The position numbers and the translations under genes are program-made. This document shows, in pieces, positions 1 to 8,682 of a DNA stretch of 35,186 bases (positions are counted from its first letter, which is position 1; every line of letters starts with the position of its first letter). This DNA comes from Tissierellia bacterium (GTDB taxonomy: Bacteria > Bacillota > Clostridia > Tissierellales > Tepidimicrobiaceae): positions 1 through 35,186 of the forward strand of contig JAAYFE010000058.1 of the NCBI GenBank assembly GCA_012728365.1, in the 5' to 3' direction. The notes under the pieces were generated by a model. The model was not told the origin of the DNA. It worked only from the letters and a program-made list of their open reading frames with translations, and ran no database searches.

Positions 1-66
1 AAACTATATAAATATACTAAGAATTGAGGATTTTACTGTCGAAAATATTAATAATAATTTCAAAAT

Positions 67-82
67 CCCATTTATTAATGGG
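67..82 (+). other. Short hairpin upstream of rnfC
   Basis: Perfect 6-bp inverted repeat CCCATT-tatt-AATGGG in the AT-rich leader of the Rnf operon. A T-run (101-104, within TCTTTTTT) lies about 15 bases past the stem, so this is not a classic intrinsic terminator. It could be the 3' end of an upstream gene's terminator or part of the rnf leader. No convincing sigma-A promoter was found in 1-199, although the stretch is AT-rich enough to hide one. Confidence 0.3.
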
Positions 83-199
83 CTAATTCTTTATGCTCTT
101 TTTTAACCTTGATTAAAAAAGTTAATTATGCAATTTCCTCAATTATTATATTAGTTTTATATATTAGTATTAGAAATTTTAAAAAAGAGGTGGAAAAGA

Positions 200-1528
200 A
201 TGAAGTTAGAAAATCTCACTTTTAAGGGTGGGGTAGATGTACCACATTTTAAGGAATTGACTGACGGCCTTTCTATAGAAAAAGCAAGAGAACCTGAAAT
301 AGTTTACATCCCCTTACATCAACATACTGGTGCTCCTTGTGAACCTATTGTTAAAGTAGGAGATATTGTAAAAGTAGGGCAAAAAATTGGACAATCTGAA
401 GCCTTTGTTTCAGCCCCTGTCCATTCATCAGTTTCAGGAGTAGTTAAAAGTATAACTAATATGGCAACTCCTACTGCGGTAAACGTAAAATGCGTAGTAA
501 TTGAATCAGATGGCAAGGATGAATTACATGAATCAGTAAAACCAAAGGGTGATTTAGAAAATCTAAGCCAAAAAGAAATTATCCAAATAATAAAAGAAGC
601 AGGCATAACTGGAATGGGTGGTGCAGGTTTTCCAGCTCATGTTAAGTTTTCTCCTCCACAAGATAAAAAAATTGACACCATTTTAATTAATGGTGCAGAA
701 TGTGAGCCTTATCTTACTGCTGACCATAGGGTTATGGTTGAATATCCCGAAAAAATTGTATTTGGACTAAAAGCAATAATGAAAGCTGTTGGAGTAGATA
801 GAGGAATTATAGGTATTGAAAAAAATAAACCAGATGCAATTTTAGCTCTAAAAGAAGCAATAAAGGATGAGCCTAATATACACGTAGCAACCCTAAAGGT
901 AAAATATCCACAAGGAGATGAGAAAAGACTTATAAATGCTATTTTAGGTAGGGTAGTTCCTTCTGGAGGCCTACCAATGGATGTTGGTGTAGTTGTATCT
1001 AATGTATCCTCTGCAAAAGCAATTGCTGAGGCTATATTAGAGGGGAAACCTTTGTATGAAAGGGTAGTAACTGTTACTGGACAAGGAATTAAAGAACCAA
1101 AGAACTTATTAGTAAAAATAGGTACACCTTTTAAAGATTTAATTGAACAATGTGGTGGCTTTGTAGGTGCTCCAGGTAAAATTATATCTGGTGGTCCCAT
1201 GATGGGAATTAGTCAGTATACAATTGATGTACCAGTTATCAAGGGTACAAATGGTATATTGGTTATGACGGAAGAAGAAGCACAGCCACAAAAGGTTTAC
1301 CCATGTATTAAATGTGGCAAGTGCTTGGAGGTATGTCCTGTAAGGTTGCAACCCTTATATGTTGCAGGGTATGCCATAAAGAAGAATTTTGATAAAGCGG
1401 AGGCTTATAATGCCCTTGATTGTGTTGAATGCGGAGCATGTTCATATATATGTCCAGCTAAAAGGCCTTTGGCTGAATCTATTAGACTAGCTAAGAGGGA
1501 AATAATTGCTAAGAGGAAATCAAAATGA
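200..1528 (+). CDS. rnfC: Rnf complex subunit RnfC
   Basis: Peripheral NADH/FMN- and iron-sulfur-binding subunit of the Rnf ferredoxin:NAD+ oxidoreductase, on the cytoplasmic face of the membrane complex. The 442-aa protein has the glycine-rich NADH/FMN-binding motif GITGMGGAGFPAHVK near residue 140, an SLBB-like region, and two C-terminal [4Fe-4S] motifs with cysteines at 369, 372, 375, 379 and 408, 411, 414, 418. The ATG at 200 is preceded by AGAGGTGG. It is the first gene of rnfCDGEAB, and its stop lies just upstream of rnfD. Length and domain order are normal for clostridial RnfC. Confidence 0.97.
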   Translation: MKLENLTFKGGVDVPHFKELTDGLSIEKAREPEIVYIPLHQHTGAPCEPIVKVGDIVKVGQKIGQSEAFVSAPVHSSVSGVVKSITNMATPTAVNVKCVVIESDGKDELHESVKPKGDLENLSQKEIIQIIKEAGITGMGGAGFPAHVKFSPPQDKKIDTILINGAECEPYLTADHRVMVEYPEKIVFGLKAIMKAVGVDRGIIGIEKNKPDAILALKEAIKDEPNIHVATLKVKYPQGDEKRLINAILGRVVPSGGLPMDVGVVVSNVSSAKAIAEAILEGKPLYERVVTVTGQGIKEPKNLLVKIGTPFKDLIEQCGGFVGAPGKIISGGPMMGISQYTIDVPVIKGTNGILVMTEEEAQPQKVYPCIKCGKCLEVCPVRLQPLYVAGYAIKKNFDKAEAYNALDCVECGACSYICPAKRPLAESIRLAKREIIAKRKSK

Positions 1529-1542
1529 TAGGAGGAAATGAA

Positions 1543-2604
1543 ATGGATGGAAAAGTAGTGGACACTTCTAAAGCCTATGAAGTTGCTTTAGAGAATGAAT
1601 TATTAGTTACTTCATCTCCTCATATAAGATCTCATGAATCTGTACAGAGGATAATGTTAGATGTAATATTAGCTCTTACTCCAGCTATTATAGGTAGTGT
1701 TTACTTTTTTGGTATCAATGCTTTAAAATTAATACTAATATCAGTAGCATCCTGTGTCTTTTTTGAAGCCCTTATTCAAAAAATTCTTAGAAGACCTGTA
1801 AGTATTGAGGATCTATCAGCAGTAATAACTGGAATATTGCTGGCATTTAACTTACCTGCTGATGCACCATGGTGGTTGCCAATTATGGGATCAGCTTTTG
1901 CAATTATAGTAGTTAAGCAGCTTTTTGGTGGCTTAGGTTCTAACTTTATGAATCCTGCTTTGGCTGGAAGGGCTTTTTTACTTGCATCATGGCCGACCCA
2001 TATGTCTACGTTTACTGGAACTAGACCGGATGTTATAGCTACTGCTACACCTCTTGCAATAATGAAGTATGGAATGAGTCCAGATAGTGCTGCATCTGCA
2101 ACTACAGCTGCCACTTCATCTGCAACTATTGAGGCAGCAACATCAGCAACAAGTGCGCAAGGGGCTCAGTTACCAGAACTAATAGACATGTTTGTTGGAA
2201 ATATTCCAGGAGCCATTGGTGAAACATCAGCCCTATTATTGTTGATTGGTGCAGCTTATTTAATTTTTAGAAAGGTTATCGATTGGAAAATTCCAGTTTT
2301 CTACATTGCTACTACATTTATATGTTTAGCATTATTTGGAGTAGAAGCTGAACTATTACCATATCATATTCTAGGCGGTGGACTAATATTAGGTGCATTT
2401 TATATGGCTACAGATTATGCATCATCACCTGTAACCCCTATAGGAAGAATAGTATTTGCTATAGGTGCAGGCTTTTTAACTGCTCTTATAAGAGTTAAAG
2501 GGGGTTACCCAGAAGGAGTGTCTTATTCAATATTGTTAATGAATATTGCAACTCCATTAATAGAAAAATTTACAAGGCCTAGGGTATTTGGAGGTGCTAA
2601 GTAG
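1543..2604 (+). CDS. rnfD: Rnf complex subunit RnfD
   Basis: Integral membrane subunit that carries covalent FMN and takes part in ion translocation. ATG 1543 is chosen because AGGAGG (1530-1535) sits 7 bases upstream; an in-frame ATG at 1525 overlaps rnfC and has no such site. The 353-aa protein has many hydrophobic segments and the motif TATPLAIMK, whose T169 is the expected flavinylated threonine by homology with RnfD/NqrB. Just after it, residues 182-205 are a run of almost only Ala, Ser and Thr, an unusual low-complexity insert before the conserved LPELIDMFVGN segment. It abuts rnfG with no gap. Confidence 0.96.
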   Translation: MDGKVVDTSKAYEVALENELLVTSSPHIRSHESVQRIMLDVILALTPAIIGSVYFFGINALKLILISVASCVFFEALIQKILRRPVSIEDLSAVITGILLAFNLPADAPWWLPIMGSAFAIIVVKQLFGGLGSNFMNPALAGRAFLLASWPTHMSTFTGTRPDVIATATPLAIMKYGMSPDSAASATTAATSSATIEAATSATSAQGAQLPELIDMFVGNIPGAIGETSALLLLIGAAYLIFRKVIDWKIPVFYIATTFICLALFGVEAELLPYHILGGGLILGAFYMATDYASSPVTPIGRIVFAIGAGFLTALIRVKGGYPEGVSYSILLMNIATPLIEKFTRPRVFGGAK

Positions 2605-3183
2605 ATGAATGAAATTGTTAAGTTGGGATTGATATTGTTTATTATTACTGCTGTAGCTGCAGGTGTGCTAAGTGTTTCTAATGCTATAACTGCAGATAGA
2701 ATAGCAGAATTAGACAAAATAATGAATGATTTAGCTATGCAAGAAGTACTTGGAGCTGCAGAGGAATTTAGACCTGTAGATGAAGGCAAGTTTAACGCTT
2801 TCAAAAGCGTGAATTCAAAAGTTATAGAAATAAATGAAGGATATGATTCAGCTTCAAATCTTGTTGGTTATACTGTGAAGGCTGTAACTAAAGGCTTTGG
2901 TGGAGATATTGAATTTATGCTTGGTGTATCTATTGATGGAGAAATTACAGGTATTAAGATCTTAGCCCATGAAGAAACTCCAGGATTAGGTGCCAATGCA
3001 GAAAAAAAATATTTTACAGATTCCTTTAAAGGTAAACCAGTATCTGTAGAACTAGTTTCATCAAAAAGTCCTCAGGGAGAAAATGAAGTTCAAGCAATTA
3101 CTAGTGCTACAGTAACTACTAATGGCATTGTTAATGGTGTAAATGAAGTTCTTAAAGCATATAATGCCACTTTTTCTAATTAG
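2605..3183 (+). CDS. rnfG: Rnf complex subunit RnfG (FMN-binding)
   Basis: Membrane-anchored extracytoplasmic flavoprotein subunit of Rnf. The 192-aa protein begins with one transmembrane helix (about residues 7-27), followed by an FMN_bind domain. The conserved region HEETPGLGA is present, and the acceptor motif near the C-terminus reads TSATVTT, with T169 the probable site of covalent FMN attachment by ApbE (inferred from RnfG/NqrC). The start directly follows the rnfD stop; GGAGGTG inside the rnfD 3' end serves as ribosome binding site, suggesting translational coupling. Confidence 0.96.
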   Translation: MNEIVKLGLILFIITAVAAGVLSVSNAITADRIAELDKIMNDLAMQEVLGAAEEFRPVDEGKFNAFKSVNSKVIEINEGYDSASNLVGYTVKAVTKGFGGDIEFMLGVSIDGEITGIKILAHEETPGLGANAEKKYFTDSFKGKPVSVELVSSKSPQGENEVQAITSATVTTNGIVNGVNEVLKAYNATFSN

Positions 3184-3203
3184 TAAATGGGGAGGTGCAG
3201 AGA

Positions 3204-3848
3204 TTGAAATTATCTAAAGTATTTTATAATGGGCTTATAAAAGAAAATACTATATTTGTCCAAGCAATTGGTTTATGCGGTCTATTGGCAGTAACAACTT
3301 CAGCAATAAATGGTTTAGCTATGGGTATAGCAGTTATTGCTGTTACAGTTGGTTCCAACTTGGTTGTTTCATTATTAAGAAAGATCATTCCAAACAAAAT
3401 TCGCATTCCAGCATTTATTGTTGTTATTGCAACATTTGTAACTGTAGTTCAAATGTTTATGAAAGCCTATACTCCAGATTTAGATAGAGCTTTAGGTATA
3501 TTTATTCCACTAATAGTAGTTAATTGTATGATACTGGGTAGAGCAGAAGCCTTTGCATCAAAAAATGGCATTATACCTTCAATAGTCGATGGATTAGGAA
3601 TGGGTTTAGGCTATACATTAGCTGCTGTTATGTTAGGAGCTATAAGGGAGATAATTGGTGCAGGAAGTATATTTGGAATACAACTATTTGGAATAAATTT
3701 TGAACCAGCATTGATTTTTATAATGCCACCAGGGGCTTTTATAATACTTGGAATACTTATGGGGCTTTTTAATTATTTTAGGAGGAAAAAAGAATCTGAG
3801 GGTATAAAGGAGGAAACTCTAGATGAATTTATTTACAATATTGATTAG
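3204..3848 (+). CDS. rnfE: Rnf complex subunit RnfE
   Basis: Polytopic membrane subunit of Rnf, homologous to RnfA and NqrD. I take the TTG at 3204 as start: GGGGAGG (3189-3195) lies 8 bases upstream, while the in-frame GTG at 3195 overlaps that site. The resulting 214-aa protein begins MKLSKVFYNGLIKEN and contains the conserved IPLIVVNCMILGRAEAFAS segment with its membrane cysteine. Its 3' end overlaps rnfA by 26 bases, typical of tight coupling. The charged C-terminus is encoded in the overlap. Confidence 0.95.
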   Translation: MKLSKVFYNGLIKENTIFVQAIGLCGLLAVTTSAINGLAMGIAVIAVTVGSNLVVSLLRKIIPNKIRIPAFIVVIATFVTVVQMFMKAYTPDLDRALGIFIPLIVVNCMILGRAEAFASKNGIIPSIVDGLGMGLGYTLAAVMLGAIREIIGAGSIFGIQLFGINFEPALIFIMPPGAFIILGILMGLFNYFRRKKESEGIKEETLDEFIYNID

Positions 3849-4395
3849 TACTATTTTTATAAATAACTATGTATTTGCACAGTTCTTAGGTATTTGTCCA
3901 TTCCTTGGAGTTTCCAATAAAACTGAAACAGCTGCTGGAATGGGCGTTGCAGTTACATTTGTTGTAACCCTTTCTTCAGTTATTACTTATGTTGTTCATC
4001 ATTATATATTAGCAAATCTTGGGCTTGAGTACTTACAAACAATAGTTTTTATACTAGTAATCGCTGCCTTAGTCCAGCTGGTAGAAATGTTTCTTAAAAA
4101 GAGTAGCCCTGGATTATATAGAGCATTAGGTGTATATCTACCTTTAATTACAACTAATTGTATTGTTTTAGGGGTTGCTATTTTAAATATTGATAATAAT
4201 TATAATATTATTGAAACTATTGTAAATGCACTTGGTGCCTCTATAGGTTTTGCTATAGCACTACTACTTATGGCAGGCGTTAGAGAAAACTTTGAGTTAG
4301 CAGATATACCAAAACCTTTACAAGGTTTTCCAATATCATTAATAACAGCTGGTCTTATGTCTATAGCCTTTTTAGGCTTTAGTGGACTTGTATAG
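3823..4395 (+). CDS. rnfA: Rnf complex subunit RnfA
   Basis: Polytopic membrane subunit, paired with RnfE in inverted topology in the Rnf membrane core. The 190-aa protein has six likely helices, the conserved FLGICPFLGVSNK near the N-terminus and YLPLITTNCIVLGVA in the middle, both with conserved membrane cysteines. The ATG at 3823 lies inside rnfE with AAAGGAGG at a good distance, so translation is probably coupled. Length is normal for the family. Confidence 0.96.
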   Translation: MNLFTILISTIFINNYVFAQFLGICPFLGVSNKTETAAGMGVAVTFVVTLSSVITYVVHHYILANLGLEYLQTIVFILVIAALVQLVEMFLKKSSPGLYRALGVYLPLITTNCIVLGVAILNIDNNYNIIETIVNALGASIGFAIALLLMAGVRENFELADIPKPLQGFPISLITAGLMSIAFLGFSGLV

Positions 4396-4406
4396 GAGGC
4401 GATAGT

Positions 4407-5222
4407 ATGACTGCAATTTTATATCCAATAGTTACATTAGGTGGACTAGGACTTTTATTTGGGATAAGCTTGGGATTTGCATCTAAGGTTTTTGCTGTTG
4501 AGACAAATCCCTTGGTGGAGGCAATTAGAAATGTATTACCAGGAGCAAACTGTGGTGCTTGTGGTTATCCTGGTTGTGATGGATGCGCAAATGCTATGGT
4601 AGAAGGAAAGGCACCAGTTAGTGCATGCAGTGTTGGAGGCCAGGCTGTAGCAGAAGAAGTAGCAAGTATTTTAGGAGTAGAAGTAGGAGAAATAAGTAGA
4701 CAAGTGGCTACAGTTCTATGTCAAGGAGATTGTAACAAGGCTAAAAACAAATATAAATATGCGGGATTAAGAGATTGCAGGGCCCAGAACATATTAGCTG
4801 GAGGAAGTAAATCCTGCTCCTATGGCTGCTTAGGATGTGGTACTTGTGTAGATGTATGTGATTACAATGCAATATATATTGTAAACGGAGTTGCTGTAGT
4901 AGATAAGGAAAAATGTGTTGCATGTAAAGCTTGCATAGGAGTATGTCCAAAGAATATTATAGAGCTTGTTCCTTACGAAAGTGAATTTATAGTAAAGTGT
5001 AAAAGTAATGATCCAGGTAAGGTTGTTAGAGCAAATTGTAATATTGGCTGTATAGGATGTAAAATATGTGTTAAGAATTGCCCTGAGGAAGCATTTTCCT
5101 TTGAAAACTTTTTAGCAAAAATTAACTATGATAAATGTACCAATTGTGGAGTATGTGCTGAAAAATGTCCTACTAAAGCTATTTTCTCAGAAACTGAAAA
5201 GGTCAACTTAAAAGCACAGTAA
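4407..5222 (+). CDS. rnfB: Rnf complex subunit RnfB (polyferredoxin)
   Basis: Probable electron entry subunit of Rnf, accepting electrons from reduced ferredoxin. The 271-aa protein has an N-terminal transmembrane helix, then the RnfB-type cluster motif NCGACGYPGC (C49, C52, C57), followed by four Cys-rich cluster-binding stretches: CLGCGTCVDVC, CVACKACIGVC, CIGCKICVKNC and CTNCGVCAEKC. It is the last gene of the Rnf operon, 11 bases after rnfA, with a strong intrinsic terminator touching its stop codon. Confidence 0.96.
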   Translation: MTAILYPIVTLGGLGLLFGISLGFASKVFAVETNPLVEAIRNVLPGANCGACGYPGCDGCANAMVEGKAPVSACSVGGQAVAEEVASILGVEVGEISRQVATVLCQGDCNKAKNKYKYAGLRDCRAQNILAGGSKSCSYGCLGCGTCVDVCDYNAIYIVNGVAVVDKEKCVACKACIGVCPKNIIELVPYESEFIVKCKSNDPGKVVRANCNIGCIGCKICVKNCPEEAFSFENFLAKINYDKCTNCGVCAEKCPTKAIFSETEKVNLKAQ

Positions 5223-5250
5223 AGAGCCTAATTTTAGGCTCTTTTATTTT
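5222..5250 (+). terminator. Intrinsic terminator of the Rnf operon
   Basis: A 9-bp perfect stem AAGAGCCTA / TAGGCTCTT with a 4-base loop, followed by a T-rich tract (TTTTATTTTT). It begins on the last base of the rnfB stop codon. Confidence 0.92.
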
Positions 5251-5301
5251 TAAATAGATTATTTTATAATATATAAGGTAATTAATCTGCTAAATTGTAA
5301 C

Positions 5302-5330
5302 TTGTAAATGAAAAGCAATAATGGTAAACT
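5302..5330 (+). promoter_or_regulatory. Possible sigma-A promoter for the NusG-II/Gx operon
   Basis: TTGTAA, a 17-base spacer, then TAAACT: four of six matches to each consensus box. It lies between the Rnf terminator and the next gene, where a promoter is expected. The match is weak. Confidence 0.3.
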
Positions 5331-5372
5331 AATTATGATGTAAAGGTAGTAGTTTGTTAAAGGGGGAAAATT

Positions 5373-5753
5373 TTGACTAAGGGTGATAAAATATTAATTT
5401 TTGTCGTTATAATAGTTAATGTTTTTATATTAGTGGTAATAAATCAATCCCTATTTAGTTATGAAGAAAAATATATTAGCATACAGGTTAATGGAGAAGA
5501 AATAAAAACAATATTATTTAGTGATGATCTTATAGGAAAAACCATTCCAATAAAAACAGAATATGGTTATAACCTTATAGAAATAGGGGATGGTAAGGTA
5601 AGAGTAGTTGAAGCAGATTGTCCTGATAAACTTGATGTTAAACAAGGTTATATATCAAAAGTTGGAGAGGTTATTGTATGCTTACCTAATAGATTAGTTA
5701 TAGAAATAAAGGGTGTTAGTGAAGAGACAGAGATTGATGGTATTAGTAGGTAG
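5373..5753 (+). CDS. NusG domain II-containing protein
   Basis: Small membrane-anchored protein with an N-terminal transmembrane helix (about residues 7-26) and a NusG domain II-like beta domain outside. The family signature ADCPDKL-x-VKQG is present, but the usual second cysteine of CPDKLC is Asp here; a later ICLPNRLVIEI-like stretch is kept (VCLPNRLVIEI). The start is TTG 5373 after AGGGGGAAAA. These proteins commonly sit next to Gx transporters, rnf genes and apbE; their biochemical role is not established. 126 aa, usual size. Confidence 0.8.
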   Translation: MTKGDKILIFVVIIVNVFILVVINQSLFSYEEKYISIQVNGEEIKTILFSDDLIGKTIPIKTEYGYNLIEIGDGKVRVVEADCPDKLDVKQGYISKVGEVIVCLPNRLVIEIKGVSEETEIDGISR

Positions 5754-5766
5754 AGAGGATTAAATT

Positions 5767-6282
5767 ATGAAAGGATTAAGAAGGTTAATTTTTTTAGCGT
5801 TATTAGTAGCAATAGGATTAGTTTTGAGTATAATCGAGGCAATGATGCCTTTGCCCTTTATTGCACCAGGTGCTAAGCTAGGGTTGTCTAATATTGTCAT
5901 ACTAATAACCTTAGTTGTATTTAGCTATAGGGATGCTCTGGTCACTGGAATATTAAAGTCTATTTTATTTACCTTAGCCACAGGTAGTGTTACAAGTTTA
6001 TTTTATAGTTTATCTGGTTCTATATTTAGCTTAATGGTTATGTATCTTATCTATGAGCACTTTTCAAATGTATTTAGTTTAATTGGTGTTAGCATATTTG
6101 GTGCAATGGCTCATAATTTTGCTCAAGTGTTGGTAGCAAGTTTAATGTTAGGGAATATAAAGATTTTTTCATATCTTCCTGTTTTACAATTAACAAGTAT
6201 ATTTACTGGATATTTTGTAGGCCTTACTTCAAATTATGCAGTTAAACATATGCAGAAATCAATTGATAAGATATATCATTAA
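5767..6282 (+). CDS. Gx transporter family protein (heptaprenyl diphosphate synthase component I-like)
   Basis: A 171-aa integral membrane protein with about five hydrophobic segments and the family motif PGAKLGLSNI near residue 35. Members are annotated either as Gx transporters or as heptaprenyl diphosphate synthase component I (Pfam Hpre_diP_synt_I); the sequence resembles ECF-type substrate-binding membrane proteins, so a transport role is more plausible than catalysis. It follows the NusG-II gene by 13 bases, a conserved pairing. No catalytic motif of prenyl synthases is seen. Confidence 0.8.
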   Translation: MKGLRRLIFLALLVAIGLVLSIIEAMMPLPFIAPGAKLGLSNIVILITLVVFSYRDALVTGILKSILFTLATGSVTSLFYSLSGSIFSLMVMYLIYEHFSNVFSLIGVSIFGAMAHNFAQVLVASLMLGNIKIFSYLPVLQLTSIFTGYFVGLTSNYAVKHMQKSIDKIYH

Positions 6283-6299
6283 TAGATTAAGGTGATACT

Positions 6300-6881
6300 A
6301 TGATTCATATGATTCTTGCTTCAGCTTCTCCAAGGAGAAAAGAATTGCTACTTAAATACAATATTAAACCAATAATAGTCAAAGCTAATATAAATGAAAA
6401 GGCTTTTAGTAATGAAGAACCTGTACAAGTTGCTATGTCATTAGCCTTTCAAAAGGCCTATGAAGTTGCAAGTAGATTCAGTAATGGAGAGATAGTATTA
6501 GGTGCAGATACTATTGTTGCTTGTGAAGGAAAAATTCTTGGCAAGCCAAAAGATCAATACGATGGAATAAGGATGATTGAATTTTTGAATAACAAAGAAC
6601 ATGAGGTAATAACGGGTATATGCCTTATGAAGGCTGGTAGCAATTTAAAAATAATTGATTATGAAAAAACCATTGTAAAGTTTAGAAATTTATCCCATGA
6701 AAAAATAAAAAAATACATTGAAACTGGTGAATATATGGATAAAGCTGGAGCATACGGTATTCAAGGATTTGGAAGTTTACTTATAGAGTATATACATGGT
6801 TGTTATTTTAATGTTGTTGGACTGCCAGTTAGTAAACTTGATTTTCTACTGGAAAATTACTTTGATATAAGTTTGTTATAA
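6300..6881 (+). CDS. maf: Maf-family nucleotide pyrophosphatase
   Basis: House-cleaning NTP pyrophosphatase of the Maf family, which hydrolyses dTTP/UTP or modified nucleotides and is linked to septum control in Bacillus. The N-terminus has the diagnostic ASASPRRKELL motif; LGADTIVACEGKILGKP and the DKAGAYGIQGFGSLLIE segment contain the conserved catalytic Asp and Lys positions. 193 aa, full length. ATG 6300 follows AAGGTGA closely; ATG 6309 is an alternative. maf-radC-mreBCD is the order also found in Bacillus. Confidence 0.95.
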   Translation: MIHMILASASPRRKELLLKYNIKPIIVKANINEKAFSNEEPVQVAMSLAFQKAYEVASRFSNGEIVLGADTIVACEGKILGKPKDQYDGIRMIEFLNNKEHEVITGICLMKAGSNLKIIDYEKTIVKFRNLSHEKIKKYIETGEYMDKAGAYGIQGFGSLLIEYIHGCYFNVVGLPVSKLDFLLENYFDISLL

Positions 6882-6893
6882 TAGGTGATTAAA

Positions 6894-7601
6894 ATGGTTC
6901 TAGATAATAATAGTAATAAAAGCTACACTATTAAGGATCTACCCATGGAGGAAAGACCAAGGGAAAAACTTGTTAAATATGGTGTTGGGGCTTTATCCAA
7001 TGCTGAACTAATTGCTATTATTATTAGAACTGGATATAAAGAAGATACTGCTATAGATTTAGCAAATAGGCTTATAAGTATGGATAATTCAGGCATTAGG
7101 TTTCTATCTCAAGCAACTGTAGAAGAACTTACAAAAATTAAAGGAATTGGTCATTGTAAGGCAGCCCAGATAATTGCTGCCATAGAATTAGGAAAGAGGA
7201 TTTCTAGCTATGGAGTAGGAAGCAAACTTAAGGTTGATTCACCCCAAGTTGTAGTTCAGCTACTTATGGATGAAATGAGGTACTTCAATAAAGAACATTT
7301 TAGAATTGTTTTATTAAATACTAAAAATCAAGTAATAAGTATTGAGGAAATATCAGTTGGGAATTTAAATTCATCCATTGTACACCCAAGAGAAGTTTTT
7401 AATATAGCCATTAGAAGAAGCGCAAATTCTATAATCTTAGTACATAATCATCCTAGTGGTGATTCTACTCCTAGTAAGGAAGATATAAATATAACCTATA
7501 GACTTGTAGAAGTTGGTAATATTATAGGAATAAAGGTATTAGATCATATTATTATTGGTGATAATAATTATACCAGCTTTAGAGATAAAAATATAATCTA
7601 G
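6894..7601 (+). CDS. radC: RadC/YsxA-family JAB domain protein
   Basis: Protein of the RadC family with an N-terminal helix-hairpin-helix region (LTKIKGIGHCKAAQI) and a C-terminal JAB/MPN-type domain with the metal-binding signature HNHPSGDSTPSKEDI. Cellular function is unresolved; the old DNA repair assignment is doubtful. ATG 6894 is preferred over GTG 6885 because AGGTGA (6883-6888) is well spaced to it. 235 aa, complete. It lies between maf and mreB as in other Firmicutes. Confidence 0.93.
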   Translation: MVLDNNSNKSYTIKDLPMEERPREKLVKYGVGALSNAELIAIIIRTGYKEDTAIDLANRLISMDNSGIRFLSQATVEELTKIKGIGHCKAAQIIAAIELGKRISSYGVGSKLKVDSPQVVVQLLMDEMRYFNKEHFRIVLLNTKNQVISIEEISVGNLNSSIVHPREVFNIAIRRSANSIILVHNHPSGDSTPSKEDINITYRLVEVGNIIGIKVLDHIIIGDNNYTSFRDKNII

Positions 7602-7634
7602 GTAATACTTTAGCTGTAGAAAGGAGCAAATCAT

Positions 7635-8669
7635 ATGGGATTTTTTAGTATATTTTCAAAGGATATGGGTATAGACTTAGGAACTGCAAATACATTGGTA
7701 TATATTAAGGGTAAAGGAATAGTTATTAGAGAGCCTTCAGTAGTGGCTATTCAAACAGAAACTAAGAAAGTTTTAGCTGTTGGAGAAGAAGCTAAGCGAA
7801 TGATAGGTAGAACTCCAGGAAATATAGTGGCTATAAGACCATTGAAAGATGGTGTTATAGCTGACTTTGATATTACCCAAAATATGCTTAAATACTTTAT
7901 TAAAAGGGCTTTCTCTAACCGTTTCCTATTTCAACCGAGGGTAGTAGTATGTGTACCTAGCGGAGTAACAGAAGTTGAAAAAAGAGCAGTGGAAGAAGCA
8001 GCTATTAATGCAGGTGCAAAAGATGCTTACTTAATTGAAGAACCAATGGCTGCAGCAATAGGAGCAGGACTTCCTGTACAGGAGCCAACTGGAAGTTTAG
8101 TAGTTGACGTAGGCGGAGGTACTACAGAAGTTGCTGTTATATCTTTAGGAGGTATAGTTACTAGTAAATCCATAAGGGTAGGTGGAGATGAACTAGATGA
8201 ATCTATTATAAATTATGTGAAAAAAGAATATAGTCTTATGATAGGTGAGAGAACTGCAGAGGAAGTCAAGATAACCATTGGATCTGCAAATGTAAATAAT
8301 AAAGAAACAAAGATGAATATAAGGGGTAGAGATTTAGTTAGTGGACTACCAAAGACTATTGAAATATCATCAAAGGAAATTAGAGAGGCCATGCAAGAAC
8401 AAATACAGGGAATATTAGAAGCTATTAAATCAACATTAGAAAAAACTCCACCTGAATTAGCAGCTGATATAATGGAATCAGGTATAATGCTAACTGGAGG
8501 GGGAGCTTTACTAGATGGATTGGATAAGTTAATTGCAAAAGAAACTGGCATGCCAGTAAACATTGCAGAAAATCCCTTAGATTGTGTGGCAATAGGTACT
8601 GGAAAGGCCTTAGATAGTATTGATATATTAAGAAAAACTATTGCACCTGGCAAAAAACGAATTGGATAA
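7635..8669 (+). CDS. mreB: Rod shape-determining actin homologue MreB
   Basis: Cytoskeletal ATPase that polymerises under the membrane and guides the elongasome. Actin-fold motifs are clear: phosphate-1 [12 protein letters not shown] near residue 12, phosphate-2 [15 protein letters not shown] near 157, and the adenosine motif [15 protein letters not shown] near 285. An N-terminal [10 protein letters not shown] may provide membrane contact. 344 aa, normal. AAGGAGC precedes the ATG. First gene of mreBCD-PBP2. Confidence 0.97.
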   Translation: MGFFSIFSKDMGIDLGTANTLVYIKGKGIVIREPSVVAIQTETKKVLAVGEEAKRMIGRTPGNIVAIRPLKDGVIADFDITQNMLKYFIKRAFSNRFLFQPRVVVCVPSGVTEVEKRAVEEAAINAGAKDAYLIEEPMAAAIGAGLPVQEPTGSLVVDVGGGTTEVAVISLGGIVTSKSIRVGGDELDESIINYVKKEYSLMIGERTAEEVKITIGSANVNNKETKMNIRGRDLVSGLPKTIEISSKEIREAMQEQIQGILEAIKSTLEKTPPELAADIMESGIMLTGGGALLDGLDKLIAKETGMPVNIAENPLDCVAIGTGKALDSIDILRKTIAPGKKRIG

Positions 8670-8682
8670 GTGGTGGTAGCAT

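Noticed and set aside
709..1200. 163-aa minus-strand open frame inside rnfC
   Set aside because: It lies wholly antisense to a strongly conserved gene, with no ribosome binding site and no recognisable domain; similar shadow frames exist throughout.
3275..3487. 70-aa frame inside rnfE rich in Cys, Ser and Tyr
   Set aside because: It is out of frame within rnfE; its odd composition comes from reading a membrane protein gene in the wrong frame.
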